DNA from: Deltaproteobacteria bacterium
Lineage (GTDB): Bacteria > Desulfobacterota > Desulfobacteria > Desulfobacterales > C00003060
DNA: 34,741 bases
Direction: 5' to 3'
NCBI GenBank assembly: GCA_016930875.1
Contig: JAFGFW010000071.1
Coordinates: 1 to 34,741 of the forward strand
Positions 1 to 7,131 of the stretch are shown here, piece by piece (positions within the stretch are counted from its first letter, which is position 1; every line of letters starts with the position of its first letter). The notes below the pieces were generated by a model, which was not told the origin of the DNA, made no database searches, and was given only the letters and a program-made list of their open reading frames with translations. Position numbers and translations under genes: made by a program.

Positions 1-280
1 ATTTTCAAAGAACGACTCGAGAACATTTGCGGCATAACGTACCCGCAAATATTTGTAAAAAAACTCTTGACTTTTACCGGAACAACTTAAGTTAAGAACA
101 GAACGTGCAACCCCAATTTTAGGCATTTTACAATTCTAGGCATTTTTTTCTTAGGCACTTATGAGTTTGCGAACGTCCGGCCCTCTTCCCCGTTAAGATA
201 ACGGGATCTCCGACAAGGGGGCAGATCAAAGTCACATCCTCTGGGTGTGGATATTTGCTCTAATCCGTTTCACACGTGGT
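1..280. other. Leader region with small repeats, no gene seen
   Basis: No coding region is evident here. Three structures are visible. An 8-bp inverted repeat ATTTGCGG/CCGCAAAT lies at 25-32 and 43-50 with a 10-base loop. A motif TAGGCATTT, the third copy TAGGCACTT, occurs three times at 120, 137 and 152. A perfect 7-bp hairpin CCCGTTA-AGA-TAACGGG lies at 189-205. A weak TTGACT box at 67-72 could be a -35 element, but no good -10 follows at normal spacing. trmD, the usual upstream neighbour of this methyltransferase and rplS, is not within the window. Confidence 0.5.
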
Positions 281-862
281 ATGATGCACCCTGTGAGATC
301 CAACAGGGTTTACTTGGCCCTGATACACTATCCTGTATACAATAAATCAGGTGAGGTGATCGCATCGGCCGTCAGCAACCTGGACTTGCACGACATATCA
401 AGGGCGGCTAAAACGTTCGGTATTAAGGTTTTCTATGTGGTGACCCCCCTGGTAGACCAGCAGGAGCTTCTTAGAAGGATTATTTCTCACTGGACAGACG
501 GCGCGGGGGGCAAATACAATCCTGATCGCAAGGCGGCATTAGAACTGGTCAGTATTGTAGCGTCCCTTGATGCTGCGCTGGAGGATATTGCCTGCAATGG
601 CCATGATAGACCGGTTACAGTCATTACAGATGCACGGCCACACCCTAGAAACATCAGCTATGGGAAGCTGTCGGAAATGTTGAGTTCGGATCGACCCTTT
701 TTGCTATTGTTCGGGACGGGCTGGGGACTGACGCAAGGGTTTATTGAAGCAGCGGATTATGTTCTTGCCCCTATCATGGGGCCTATGGATTACAACCACC
801 TGTCAGTTCGCTCGGCCACTGCCATTGTTCTTGACAGGCTTTTTGGAACGGATAGAATATAA
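281..862 (+). CDS. Putative SAM-dependent RNA methyltransferase (SPOUT-like, TrmD-associated)
   Basis: The protein of about 193 residues begins with a block around [13 protein letters not shown] and continues with [16 protein letters not shown] and a C-terminal [10 protein letters not shown] stretch. I recognise this as the RNA methyltransferase family often encoded beside trmD and rplS in Desulfobacterota. The glycine-rich C-terminal segment fits the SAM-binding knot of SPOUT enzymes. The target base is not known to me. It lies 14 bases before rplS, so the two are probably co-transcribed and act in tRNA or ribosome maturation. The start is uncertain: ATG codons at 281 and 284 and a GTG at 293 are all possible, none has a clear Shine-Dalgarno sequence, and the frame stays open to 245. 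Confidence 0.8.
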   Translation: MMHPVRSNRVYLALIHYPVYNKSGEVIASAVSNLDLHDISRAAKTFGIKVFYVVTPLVDQQELLRRIISHWTDGAGGKYNPDRKAALELVSIVASLDAALEDIACNGHDRPVTVITDARPHPRNISYGKLSEMLSSDRPFLLLFGTGWGLTQGFIEAADYVLAPIMGPMDYNHLSVRSATAIVLDRLFGTDRI

Positions 863-876
863 TTTTGGAGGAAAAT

Positions 877-1224
877 ATGGAAGCAATCAAAGCGATTGAA
901 AAGGAACAAATGCGGTTTGATCTGCCGTTTTTTAAGTCGGGTGATACGGTAAAGGTCTCCGTTAAAATCAAAGAAGGGGAAAAGGAACGGATTCAGCTTT
1001 TTCAAGGCGTTGTGATCAGGAAGCGTAAAGGGACAACCAATGCCACATTCACCGTAAGAAAGATCTCTTACGGAATAGGTGTTGAGCGTATCTTCCCCTT
1101 GCATTCCCCAAGTATTGAAAAAGTCGAGGTGGTCACCCGAGGTCGTGTCCGTCGCTCTCGTCTCTACTATCTGAGGAAACTGAGAGGCAAGGCAGCCCGG
1201 ATCAAGGAGCTTCGCCCTCGCTAG
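877..1224 (+). CDS. rplS: 50S ribosomal protein L19
   Basis: The 115-residue product matches L19 along its length, with [20 protein letters not shown] near the N terminus, [14 protein letters not shown], the [21 protein letters not shown] core and the basic [17 protein letters not shown] tail. L19 sits at the 30S-50S interface of the ribosome. The ATG at 877 is chosen because GGAGG at 867-871 lies just upstream; an in-frame TTG at 865 would swallow that site. It follows the RNA methyltransferase by 14 bases and precedes rnhB by 45, the familiar proteobacterial order around trmD. Confidence 0.97.
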   Translation: MEAIKAIEKEQMRFDLPFFKSGDTVKVSVKIKEGEKERIQLFQGVVIRKRKGTTNATFTVRKISYGIGVERIFPLHSPSIEKVEVVTRGRVRRSRLYYLRKLRGKAARIKELRPR

Positions 1225-1269
1225 GTCTGGCGGACCTTTGTCGCTTATGCGGGTTCAAGAATCGCAGAC

Positions 1270-1884
1270 ATGGATTCCAAATCCTTTGAGAAAACGGCTC
1301 GAAAAGAAGGCTATTCAAAGATTGCTGGCATTGATGAGGCTGGTAGGGGTCCACTGGCTGGTCCGGTAGTGGCTGCTGCAGTGATCCTTCCGGAAAGGGT
1401 GGATTTAGTCCATCTTGATGATTCTAAAAAACTGAGTCCTGGAAGGCGGGAACAGCTTTTCGGTGCGATTTATGACCATGCCATTTCTATAGGCATAGGC
1501 ATTGTTGATCCTGTGGAGATCGACCGTATCAATATCCTTCAGGCCTCTCTCCTTTCCATGCGCATGGCAGCGGATAATCTTCGCCCACACCCGGATTACT
1601 TGCTTGTTGACGGCACTTTTCCCATTGAATCAAGCCTGCCCCAAGAGGCTGTCAAACACGGCGACAGGCGGTGTCTGTCCATTGCTGCAGCATCCATTAT
1701 AGCCAAAGTTACCCGGGATCGACTTATGGAGATTTACGACGATGAGTTTCCAGAGTTCGGCTTCGGCAGACACAAGGGCTACGCCACAAAAGCGCACTGT
1801 GCCGCCATTCGCGCTTTTGGTTGTTCCCGGATTCACCGGAAGACATTCCGTGGCGTTAAGGAATATGTAAATTGGCCGGGTTAG
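1270..1884 (+). CDS. rnhB: Ribonuclease HII
   Basis: This 204-residue protein removes RNA from RNA-DNA hybrids and single ribonucleotides from DNA. The family signature IAGIDEAGRGPLAGPVVAAA is present near residues 18-37, giving the first two catalytic acids (D22, E23). DDSKKLS at about 50-56, DRINILQASL, LLVDG (D114) and SIIAKVTRDRLM (D150) complete the active-site set, so the enzyme looks intact. The length is normal. It lies between rplS and yraN in a tight same-strand cluster and is probably co-transcribed with yraN, whose start is 7 bases downstream. Confidence 0.96.
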   Translation: MDSKSFEKTARKEGYSKIAGIDEAGRGPLAGPVVAAAVILPERVDLVHLDDSKKLSPGRREQLFGAIYDHAISIGIGIVDPVEIDRINILQASLLSMRMAADNLRPHPDYLLVDGTFPIESSLPQEAVKHGDRRCLSIAAASIIAKVTRDRLMEIYDDEFPEFGFGRHKGYATKAHCAAIRAFGCSRIHRKTFRGVKEYVNWPG

Positions 1885-1891
1885 GAGAAAG

Positions 1892-2296
1892 ATGTTTGGA
1901 AAGGGAGTCCCAGGGATGGAAGATTCCCGGGCAGACCATCGCAGCCGCACTGGAGCCTTTGGTGAGTCTATTGCTGTCAAGGTCCTGAAGAAAGACGGAT
2001 ACAAGATCCTTGAGCAAAACCATCGTTCCAGGTTAGGTGAAATCGACATCATTGCCCTGGAGGGTGGAACGCTGGCCTTTGTAGAGGTAAAGGCCCGTCG
2101 AACGGATCAATTTGGAGACCCGAAGCAGGCTGTCACGCCTAAGAAACAGCGCAAGATATCGATGGTTGCCCTTGAATACCTAAAAAAGACAGGGCAAACA
2201 GACAAAAAAGCCCGTTTTGACGTTGTGGCCATCCGGCTGTCCCATGGTCAACCGGATGTCGAAATAATCAGGAATGCCTTTGAGCTTGCCTGGTGA
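1892..2296 (+). CDS. yraN: YraN family endonuclease-like protein (UPF0102)
   Basis: This 134-residue protein has the UPF0102 pattern: TGAFGESIAVKVLKKDGYKIL, then NHRSRLGEIDIIALEGGTLAFVEVKAR, then a helix with QAVTPKKQRKISMVAL. The GEIDII and FVEVKAR elements correspond to the acidic and lysine residues of the restriction-endonuclease-like fold. Family function is poorly defined; its place beside rnhB and rsmI is conserved in many bacteria. The ATG at 1892 follows an AGGAG in the end of rnhB; a second in-frame ATG at 1916 is possible. rsmI starts 10 bases after its stop. Confidence 0.9.
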   Translation: MFGKGVPGMEDSRADHRSRTGAFGESIAVKVLKKDGYKILEQNHRSRLGEIDIIALEGGTLAFVEVKARRTDQFGDPKQAVTPKKQRKISMVALEYLKKTGQTDKKARFDVVAIRLSHGQPDVEIIRNAFELAW

Positions 2297-2306
2297 GAGA
2301 TCCGCA

Positions 2307-3161
2307 ATGCCTTCTCCCCGTTCATCTGGGACGCTTTTTGTGGTAGCTACCCCAATCGGTAACATGGAAGACATCACCCTGCGAGCCATTCGGACCTTGA
2401 CAGAAGTAGACCTCATTGCGGCAGAGGACACCAGGCAGACCCGGAAGCTCCTTTCGCGCTACGAAATCTCCACACCCTTCGTCTCTTATCATGACCACAA
2501 TAAGGAGAAACGTACCCCTGAACTGCTGCAAAAGCTTAAAGCGGGGGCATCCATTGCACTTGTTACAGATTCGGGCACTCCGTCCATATCTGACCCGGGT
2601 TATTGTCTCGTCAGGGCTGCTATCCAGGAGGCAGTTCCTGTGGTGCCGATACCGGGGGCGTCGGCAGTTGTCACTGCATTGAGTGTGTGTGGCCTTCCCA
2701 CGGATAGTTACGTTTTTGTCGGCTTTGTTTCAAGGAAATCAGGCAAACGTAAACTACTGCTGGACCGTCTAGCACTGGAGCCGAGTACCCTCATTTTCTA
2801 TGAATCGCCCAAAAGACTCCTCGACCTGATGAGAGAGATTCTCGATGTCATGGGAAACCGTGAGGCTGTGGTGGCACGTGAACTGACCAAGCTCCACGAG
2901 GAAGTCCTGAGGGGGCCGTTGAACACGATGGTGAAAGAAATATCAGCGCGTCTTTCTCTGAAGGGTGAATGCACTTTGCTTGTGTCAGGATGGCATAAGG
3001 CAGGGGAAGTAGACCTGGAGACCATACGGAATCACCTGAGACGGCTGGGTATGGAGAAAGCTCTTTCCCTTTCTGACCGAGCGAAAGAGGTGGCCAGAAA
3101 ATACAGCCTTTCCAGGAAAGTCGTCTATGAGGAGGCATTAAAGCTTGAAAAAGAGGGTTGA
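2307..3161 (+). CDS. rsmI: 16S rRNA (cytidine-2'-O)-methyltransferase RsmI
   Basis: RsmI methylates the 2'-hydroxyl of C1402 in 16S rRNA using SAM. The 284-residue product opens with GTLFVVATPIGNMEDITLRA, then AAEDTRQTRKLLSRY, ALVTDSGTPSISDPG and PVVPIPGASAVVTALSVCGL, the standard order for this tetrapyrrole-methylase-fold family. The C-terminal region has REVVYEE-like helices (KVVYEEALKL). ATG 2307 is chosen because the recognisable family N terminus starts soon after it and GGTGAGAG lies just upstream; the upstream in-frame codons overlap yraN. Confidence 0.96.
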   Translation: MPSPRSSGTLFVVATPIGNMEDITLRAIRTLTEVDLIAAEDTRQTRKLLSRYEISTPFVSYHDHNKEKRTPELLQKLKAGASIALVTDSGTPSISDPGYCLVRAAIQEAVPVVPIPGASAVVTALSVCGLPTDSYVFVGFVSRKSGKRKLLLDRLALEPSTLIFYESPKRLLDLMREILDVMGNREAVVARELTKLHEEVLRGPLNTMVKEISARLSLKGECTLLVSGWHKAGEVDLETIRNHLRRLGMEKALSLSDRAKEVARKYSLSRKVVYEEALKLEKEG

Positions 3162-3269
3162 CCTGCCACTAACTTCTCCATTATATGGAGTAACGTCAAC
3201 TGAAATACTAAAGTGCCTAAGAATGCCTTGTGCCCGGATCTTTACCAGAGGGGTAAGCAGGGGAACAGC

Positions 3270-3758
3270 ATGCCCATTTATGAATTCTATTGCAAGGACT
3301 GCAACACCATATTTAGCTTCTTCTCAAAGTCTGTGAACACTACCAAGCTGCCACTGTGTCCAGGGTGTAAACGAATGAAACTTGAAAGGCAGATGTCAAC
3401 TTTTGCCAGGCTCACGGGGGCGCAGGACGAGGGTGAGACGGATGATTTGCCTATTGATGAGGCCAAGATGGAAAGGGCTATGGACATGTTGGCCCGGGAG
3501 GCTGAGGGAATCAACGAGGATGACCCGCGCCAAGCTGCCAGATTGATGCGCAAGCTTACGGATGCCACAGGAGCTAGCCTGGGCCCTGGCATGGAGGAGG
3601 CCCTGAAACGGCTGGAAGCCGGGGAAGATCCCGAGCAGATTGAAGCGGAACTGGGTGATATCATGGAAGAAGAGGAGCCGTTCATGTTCGGAGGAAAGAA
3701 AGGCAAGAGGGTCAAAGGGGGCAGGCCCCGTCACGATGAAACACTGTATGAACTCTGA
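3270..3758 (+). CDS. FmdB family zinc-ribbon protein
   Basis: The first 45 residues are a FmdB/CxxC regulatory-type zinc ribbon: MPIYEFYCKDC followed by LCPGC, giving cysteines 8, 11, 30 and 33 for one metal site. The remaining 117 residues are unusually long for this family and strongly charged. They carry acidic helices (ERAMDMLAREAEGI, EEALKRLEAGEDPEQIEAEL) and end in a short basic stretch KKGKRVKGGRPRH. ATG 3270 has AGGGGAA just upstream. The family is linked to regulation of formamidase or metal-dependent genes in a few organisms, but that does not predict a role here. Confidence 0.85.
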   Translation: MPIYEFYCKDCNTIFSFFSKSVNTTKLPLCPGCKRMKLERQMSTFARLTGAQDEGETDDLPIDEAKMERAMDMLAREAEGINEDDPRQAARLMRKLTDATGASLGPGMEEALKRLEAGEDPEQIEAELGDIMEEEEPFMFGGKKGKRVKGGRPRHDETLYEL

Positions 3759-3765
3759 AGTAACT

Positions 3766-3792
3766 GAACGTGGGGGCGATGCCCCTAAGTTC
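3766..3792 (+). other. Hairpin between fmdB-like gene and pyrR
   Basis: GGGGC-GAT-GCCCC forms a short G/C stem at 3773-3785. It can extend outward to GAAC (3766-3769) and GTTC (3789-3792) with one mismatch and one G-U pair. It starts 7 bases after the preceding stop codon. No run of T follows, so it is not a standard intrinsic terminator; it may protect the mRNA end or be a weak pause. Confidence 0.35.
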
Positions 3793-3861
3793 ATTGTATA
3801 GAGTTTCATCAAGACCGGAACAGCGAAACGACTGGGAAATGGGCTCAATAGGAATACTGCA

Positions 3862-4398
3862 ATGACTACGGAACAGGTTATATTGCAAAGCCCAGACATT
3901 GACCGGATTTTGGCCCGGATGGCCTACGAAATCCTGGAAAAGCACAGGGGCGCTAAGAACTTGGTGATCATTGGCATCAGGACTGGCGGGGTTTTTTTGG
4001 CCGATCGCATGGCAGCAAGGATTCTCTCGTTTGACGGCACGAACATCCCCCGTGGCGATCTTGATATCACCCTCTACAGGGATGATTGGACCCGCATAGG
4101 ACATCAGCCCATTGTACAAAAGACGGAGTTGCCTTTCTCTTTGGATGGCAAACAGGTGATCCTGGTGGATGATGTCCTATTTACCGGTCGCACGGTCCGC
4201 GCAGCCATGGATGCTCTCATGGATTTTGGCCGTCCGGATCGAATCGAACTCGCTGTTCTGGTGGACCGCGGTCACCGCGAGTTGCCAATTGAAGCCAATT
4301 ATGTGGGTAAGCACGTTGAAACAATCCATGACACCATGGTCAATGTGTATCTGAAAGAGAAGGCGGGACGCGACGAAGTCACGGTCACTTCACAATGA
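3862..4398 (+). CDS. pyrR: PyrR: uracil phosphoribosyltransferase / pyr attenuation protein
   Basis: The 178-residue protein belongs to the type I phosphoribosyltransferase fold. The PRPP-binding loop VILVDDVLFTGRTVRAAMDA lies near residues 96-115, and IIGIRTGGVFLADRMA near 38-53 is the PyrR N-terminal signature. PyrR homologues make UMP from uracil and PRPP, and in some bacteria bind pyr mRNA to cause attenuation. No pyrimidine genes are adjacent, so here the salvage role is easier to defend than the regulatory one. ATG 3862 is preceded by AGGAA. Confidence 0.93.
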   Translation: MTTEQVILQSPDIDRILARMAYEILEKHRGAKNLVIIGIRTGGVFLADRMAARILSFDGTNIPRGDLDITLYRDDWTRIGHQPIVQKTELPFSLDGKQVILVDDVLFTGRTVRAAMDALMDFGRPDRIELAVLVDRGHRELPIEANYVGKHVETIHDTMVNVYLKEKAGRDEVTVTSQ

Positions 4399-4498
4399 GA
4401 GGAGGCCAAAAGGCTGTCCACTGAAAGGGGAAGTTCCAGATGAGAAGTGCGTGGAGTGCCGGCACAGCAGCGAGCTATCGATTTTTTCTTTTTTCATG

Positions 4499-4525
4499 TT
4501 GACAAACATCGTTTTTTCATATAAA
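4499..4525 (+). promoter_or_regulatory. Candidate sigma-70 promoter for dsrC
   Basis: TTGACA at 4499-4504 and TATAAA at 4520-4525 are separated by 15 bases, slightly short. Transcription would start near 4532, giving a leader of about 70 bases before dsrC. That leader holds a small dyad TTAAC-TG-GTTAA (4552-4563) and a third TTAACT at 4575, a possible operator. Confidence 0.5.
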
Positions 4526-4601
4526 GACCATGGGCTAGATATCAACAGGGATTAACTGGTTAACAGTAAAGATATTAACTAGAGAAAAGGAGGGCGTTGG
4601 C

Positions 4602-4919
4602 ATGCCGGAGATTGAATTTGCAGGAAAAACCTTTAATGTGGATGAGGATGGTTTTATTGATGATTTCGGTAATTGGTGCCCGGAATGGGTTCAATACGTG
4701 AAATCGACAGAGGGGATTGAAGAACTGAACGATGAGCACTGGAAGTGCGTGACCTTTTTGCAGGATTATTACAAGAAAAACGGGATTGCTCCTATGGTTC
4801 GGGTCTTCTCCAAGGTGACTGGTTACAAACTGAAACACATTTACGAACTGTTTCCTTCTGGACCTGGCAAAGGCGCATGTAAGATGGCGGGTCTTCCCAA
4901 GCCGACCGGCTGCGTCTAA
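4602..4919 (+). CDS. dsrC: DsrC, sulfur-carrier partner of dissimilatory sulfite reductase
   Basis: DsrC accepts sulfur from DsrAB as a trisulfide between two C-terminal cysteines, and the trisulfide is then reduced by the membrane DsrMKJOP complex. The 105-residue protein has the DsrC N terminus (MPEIEFAGKTFNVDEDGFI), the helical core EHWKCVTFLQDYYKKNGIAP and the flexible arm. C93 and the penultimate C104 are separated by exactly ten residues, which marks a true DsrC and not a TusE-type paralogue. It stands alone, far from dsrAB in this window, as is common in sulfate reducers. AGGAGGG precedes the start, and its own promoter candidate and terminator make it a likely single-gene transcript. 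Confidence 0.97.
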   Translation: MPEIEFAGKTFNVDEDGFIDDFGNWCPEWVQYVKSTEGIEELNDEHWKCVTFLQDYYKKNGIAPMVRVFSKVTGYKLKHIYELFPSGPGKGACKMAGLPKPTGCV

Positions 4920-4946
4920 GGAAGAGGTTCTGATCCTGCAACACAA

Positions 4947-4999
4947 TTCGAACGTTCGAAAAAAAGAGGCTTTGCTATGCAGCGGGGCCTCTTTTTTTT
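4947..4999 (+). terminator. Intrinsic terminator of dsrC with preceding palindrome
   Basis: GAGGC (4966-4970) pairs with GCCTC (4987-4991), and the flanking A7 and T8 runs extend the stem. The T8 tract at 4992-4999 follows directly, so this is a strong intrinsic terminator and could work in both directions. Immediately before it lies a perfect 14-base palindrome TTCGAACGTTCGAA at 4947-4960. Confidence 0.85.
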
Positions 5000-5052
5000 A
5001 AGCAAGGAGTCTGGGGCCGCCAGGAATTATTTCCTTTGAAAAGAAGATTTTG

Positions 5053-5082
5053 TTGACATATAATTTTATAATGTGATATAAA
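5053..5082 (+). promoter_or_regulatory. Candidate sigma-70 promoter upstream of a terminated transcript
   Basis: TTGACA at 5053-5058 is followed after 18 bases by TATAAA at 5077-5082, within very A/T-rich DNA. Transcription would begin near 5089. Only about 130 bases further lies a strong terminator (5185-5220), still upstream of the cold-shock gene. Confidence 0.55.
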
Positions 5083-5088
5083 ATAATT

Positions 5089-5220
5089 ATTCATGGTAGT
5101 TAGTTGTATGGTTTTGTCGCCAGGCACCTTTGGGTTAGGCGAAGTGTCAGATTGGGATAGGAATTTTGCGAAGTAAAATAAGATGCCAACAAGGTCCACA
5201 GGTCTTGTTGGCTTTTTTTT
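5089..5220 (+). ncRNA. Candidate small RNA or attenuated leader of the cold-shock gene
   Basis: The interval is bounded by a good promoter candidate (5053-5082) and an intrinsic terminator: GCCAACAAG (5185-5193) pairs perfectly with CTTGTTGGC (5204-5212) and T8 follows at 5213-5220. No ORF with a ribosome site is visible inside. A second possible stem pairs GGCACcTT with AAGTGTC, and TCGCC can instead pair with GGCGA, so two exclusive folds exist. It could be a free-standing sRNA of about 130 nt, or a leader whose read-through controls the cold-shock gene that starts 51 bases after the terminator. I do not recognise it as a known RNA family. Confidence 0.4.
5185..5220 (+). terminator. Intrinsic terminator upstream of the cold-shock gene
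   Basis: A perfect 9-bp stem GCCAACAAG/CTTGTTGGC with a 10-base loop is followed by eight T. It lies upstream and not downstream of the nearest gene, which implies either a small RNA or attenuation. Confidence 0.8.
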
Positions 5221-5271
5221 CGTCAGATCCATATCCCGGCTAAATAATATTGTGAAAGGAGGGATATGGTC

Positions 5272-5472
5272 ATGGCAGAAGGCACCGTAAAGTGGTTTAA
5301 TGAGAAAAAGGGCTATGGTTTTATTAGCATGGATGAAGGCCAGGACGTCTTTGTTCACTATAGCTCCATTCTCGGCAGTGGTTTTAAGTCGCTATATGAA
5401 GGCCAGCGGGTTCGATTTGAAGTCGAGGACGGCCAAAAGGGTCCGCAGGCAGTGAACGTTGAAACCACCTAG
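5272..5472 (+). CDS. Cold-shock domain protein (CspA family)
   Basis: This 66-residue protein is a single cold-shock domain that binds single-stranded RNA or DNA. RNP1 (KGYGFIS) and RNP2 (VFVHYSSI) are both present, after the usual start [14 protein letters not shown] 5272 fits the family start and lies 9 bases from GGAGG in AAAGGAGGG; ATG 5266 is in frame but only 3 bases from it. The upstream terminator at 5185-5220 suggests that expression depends on read-through, or on a promoter hidden in 5221-5255 that I cannot see. Confidence 0.95.
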   Translation: MAEGTVKWFNEKKGYGFISMDEGQDVFVHYSSILGSGFKSLYEGQRVRFEVEDGQKGPQAVNVETT

Positions 5473-5600
5473 GTTAAGGGGTTGACAGGCCGCTGTCCCT
5501 GGGCCTTTGGGCTTAAGTTTAAGGTTTGGGTTCACAGAAGTTAGGGTCAGATCCGAAATGTGTTGACGGGGAGATGAGCCCGGCAAGTCTAGAAACAACT

Positions 5601-5640
5601 GAAGAACCCTGTCATCAAAGATGACAGGGTTCTTCAATTT
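5601..5640. terminator. Strong 16-bp hairpin after the cold-shock gene, probable terminator
   Basis: GAAGAACCCTGTCATC (5601-5616) is perfectly complementary to GATGACAGGGTTCTTC (5620-5635) with an AAA loop. Only a short AATTT follows, so termination efficiency is uncertain. The hairpin contains an in-frame ATG (5621) of the next gene that would be hidden in the stem. Confidence 0.6.
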
Positions 5641-5647
5641 AGAGCAT

Positions 5648-6334
5648 ATGATGCCAGCAATCAGAACGGTATCTCGAACCGAGTGCATTCGCTGCGGGAC
5701 CTGTTGTATGAAAGGAGGCCCCGCCCTCCACGAGGAAGACGCCACACTATTTGCCAAAGGTATCTTGGAAAGGGCCCATGTTTATACTCTGAGAAAAGGG
5801 GAGCTCGTTCGGAACATTGATGAGGTTTTCATGGTCCTTGAACAGGAGATCATCAAGATCAAGGGGCAGGGTGAAGCCTGGACATGTATGTTTTATGAGA
5901 ACGAAAAAACGGCCTGCGGGATTTATGAAAACAGACCAGTTGAGTGCCGGGCCTTGAAATGCTGGGATTTGCGGGAATTCAAGGAGGTCATGACCAGGCC
6001 GTATCTTCAAAGAAAGGATCTGGTGAAGCCGGACGACGGCATCCTTAAGGTGATGGATGCCCACGAAAGACGATGCGCGTATGAGATTCTGGACTCAGCA
6101 GTTAAGGGGTTGGAGGGGCCGGATCCCAGGAAAGCAGTGGAAGTAATTCTTGAACTCTTGCAATATGACAACTATGTGCGGCCTTTCTTGACAGATAAGC
6201 TCAATCTGGATCCGAGCATAATGGATTTCTTCTTCGGCAGGCCTCTTACGACCACTATCCGCATGTTCGGGCTGTGTGTCAAGCAAGAAGGAGACACCTT
6301 CACTCTGTCGCCGACGGCACACCACCGGGATTAG
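5648..6334 (+). CDS. YkgJ-type cysteine-cluster protein
   Basis: The product of about 228 residues carries the CxxCxxCC motif of this family at residues 13-20 (TECIRCGTCC), followed by a second cysteine set near 82-106 (WTCMFYENEKTACGIYENRP, then ECRALKC). These cysteines are expected to hold an iron-sulfur cluster or zinc; the family is often called a putative Fe-S oxidoreductase, with no reaction proven to my knowledge. The start is taken at ATG 5648 or 5651, since the ATG at 5621 lies inside a hairpin stem. Its stop overlaps the convergent def stop by four bases (TTAG). Confidence 0.85.
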   Translation: MMPAIRTVSRTECIRCGTCCMKGGPALHEEDATLFAKGILERAHVYTLRKGELVRNIDEVFMVLEQEIIKIKGQGEAWTCMFYENEKTACGIYENRPVECRALKCWDLREFKEVMTRPYLQRKDLVKPDDGILKVMDAHERRCAYEILDSAVKGLEGPDPRKAVEVILELLQYDNYVRPFLTDKLNLDPSIMDFFFGRPLTTTIRMFGLCVKQEGDTFTLSPTAHHRD

Positions 6335-6858
6335 AGTCTTTGAACAGACGATTCTCTTTTCTTCAATATTTTTTTCAACTTCCTCTTGTAAAGCTCCCGC
6401 TTGAGCTTGCTTATATGATCAATAAAGAGAGTGCCGTTCAGATGATCAATCTCATGTTGGAGCACAATAGCGGGGAGACCTTCCTTTATGAGAGTGATCG
6501 GGTTCTCTTCCCTGTCAAGGCCCTTTACGGTGACGCACTCCGCGCGCTTGATTTCTGCTGAATAGTCAAGAACACTGAGGCAGCCTTCTTCGCTTACCAC
6601 CGCGCCATCTGCCTCGACGATTTCAGGGTTGATCACAACGACAAGATCATGGGGTTCGTTCTTGGGTGAGATATCAAAGATGATGACGCGACATGGTTCT
6701 CCCACCTGGTTGCTTGCGAGGCCGATGCCAGGCGCATGGTACATGGTGTCGGCCATGTCATCAATGAGCTGTTGGACCTTTCCGTCAATATTCGTGACAG
6801 GCTCGGCCCGCTCGCGAAGAACCGTATCAGGGTAGGTGATAATTTTTCTTAGGGGCAT
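6331..6858 (-). CDS. def: Peptide deformylase
   Basis: Peptide deformylase removes the formyl group from the N-terminal methionine of new proteins. All three family motifs are seen in the 175-residue product: GIGLASNQ (44-51), EGCLS (91-95, metal ligand C93) and QHEIDHLNG (134-142, metal ligands H135 and H139 with catalytic E136). The C terminus is a basic, lysine-rich helix. The usual partner fmt is not adjacent. The gene is convergent with the YkgJ-type gene, their stops overlapping by four bases. Confidence 0.97.
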   Translation of the reverse strand: MPLRKIITYPDTVLRERAEPVTNIDGKVQQLIDDMADTMYHAPGIGLASNQVGEPCRVIIFDISPKNEPHDLVVVINPEIVEADGAVVSEEGCLSVLDYSAEIKRAECVTVKGLDREENPITLIKEGLPAIVLQHEIDHLNGTLFIDHISKLKRELYKRKLKKILKKRESSVQRL

Positions 6859-7131
6859 TGTGTGTTTATTTCATCCTGGAAAACCTGGTCCCTGGACTAG
6901 TGCTCCGTCTCTTTATTAAGGTGTCATTTCGACCAGAGGGAGAAAGCTTTACAACTACTTGATATAATAAGATTGCTCCCTGGCCCAGACCGGGTTCATA
7001 TGCCGCCTTCGCCATAGTCCGCCTGAGGCGGACGACGGCTGAAATAGCATCGGTTATTATTCTCATGTCGCGCCAGGGCGGGCGCTTGGCTCGAAATGAC
7101 ATGATTGTAACGTTATTCAAATAACATCCTA
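6859..7131. repeat. BIME/MITE-like intergenic element with terminal inverted repeats
   Basis: TGTCATTTCG at 6922-6931 is matched by its perfect complement CGAAATGACA at 7091-7100, framing about 180 bp. In the middle lies a 44-bp hairpin element (7002-7045). An 84-codon frame on the minus strand spans it, but its translation only mirrors the repeat and there is no ribosome site. I regard this as a non-coding, mobile or palindromic repeat. Confidence 0.6.
7002..7045 (+). repeat. 44-bp hairpin repeat, copy 1
   Basis: The inner stem GTCCGCC-TGA-GGCGGAC (7017-7033) sits inside an outer GCCG/CGGC pair (7002-7005 and 7036-7039). The same element recurs in inverted orientation at 32424-32467, with identical flanks but a different stem sequence that still pairs. 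Confidence 0.75.

Noticed and set aside
5089-5220. Known riboswitch such as a c-di-GMP class
   Set aside because: I could not find the conserved core of any riboswitch class in the interval, so it is reported only as an unassigned transcript.
6866-7120. 84-codon minus-strand frame
   Set aside because: It lies wholly within the repeat element between def and the PIN-like gene, has no ribosome site, and its translation (SFRAKRPPWRDM type) is the usual by-product of TCATTTCGA repeats.
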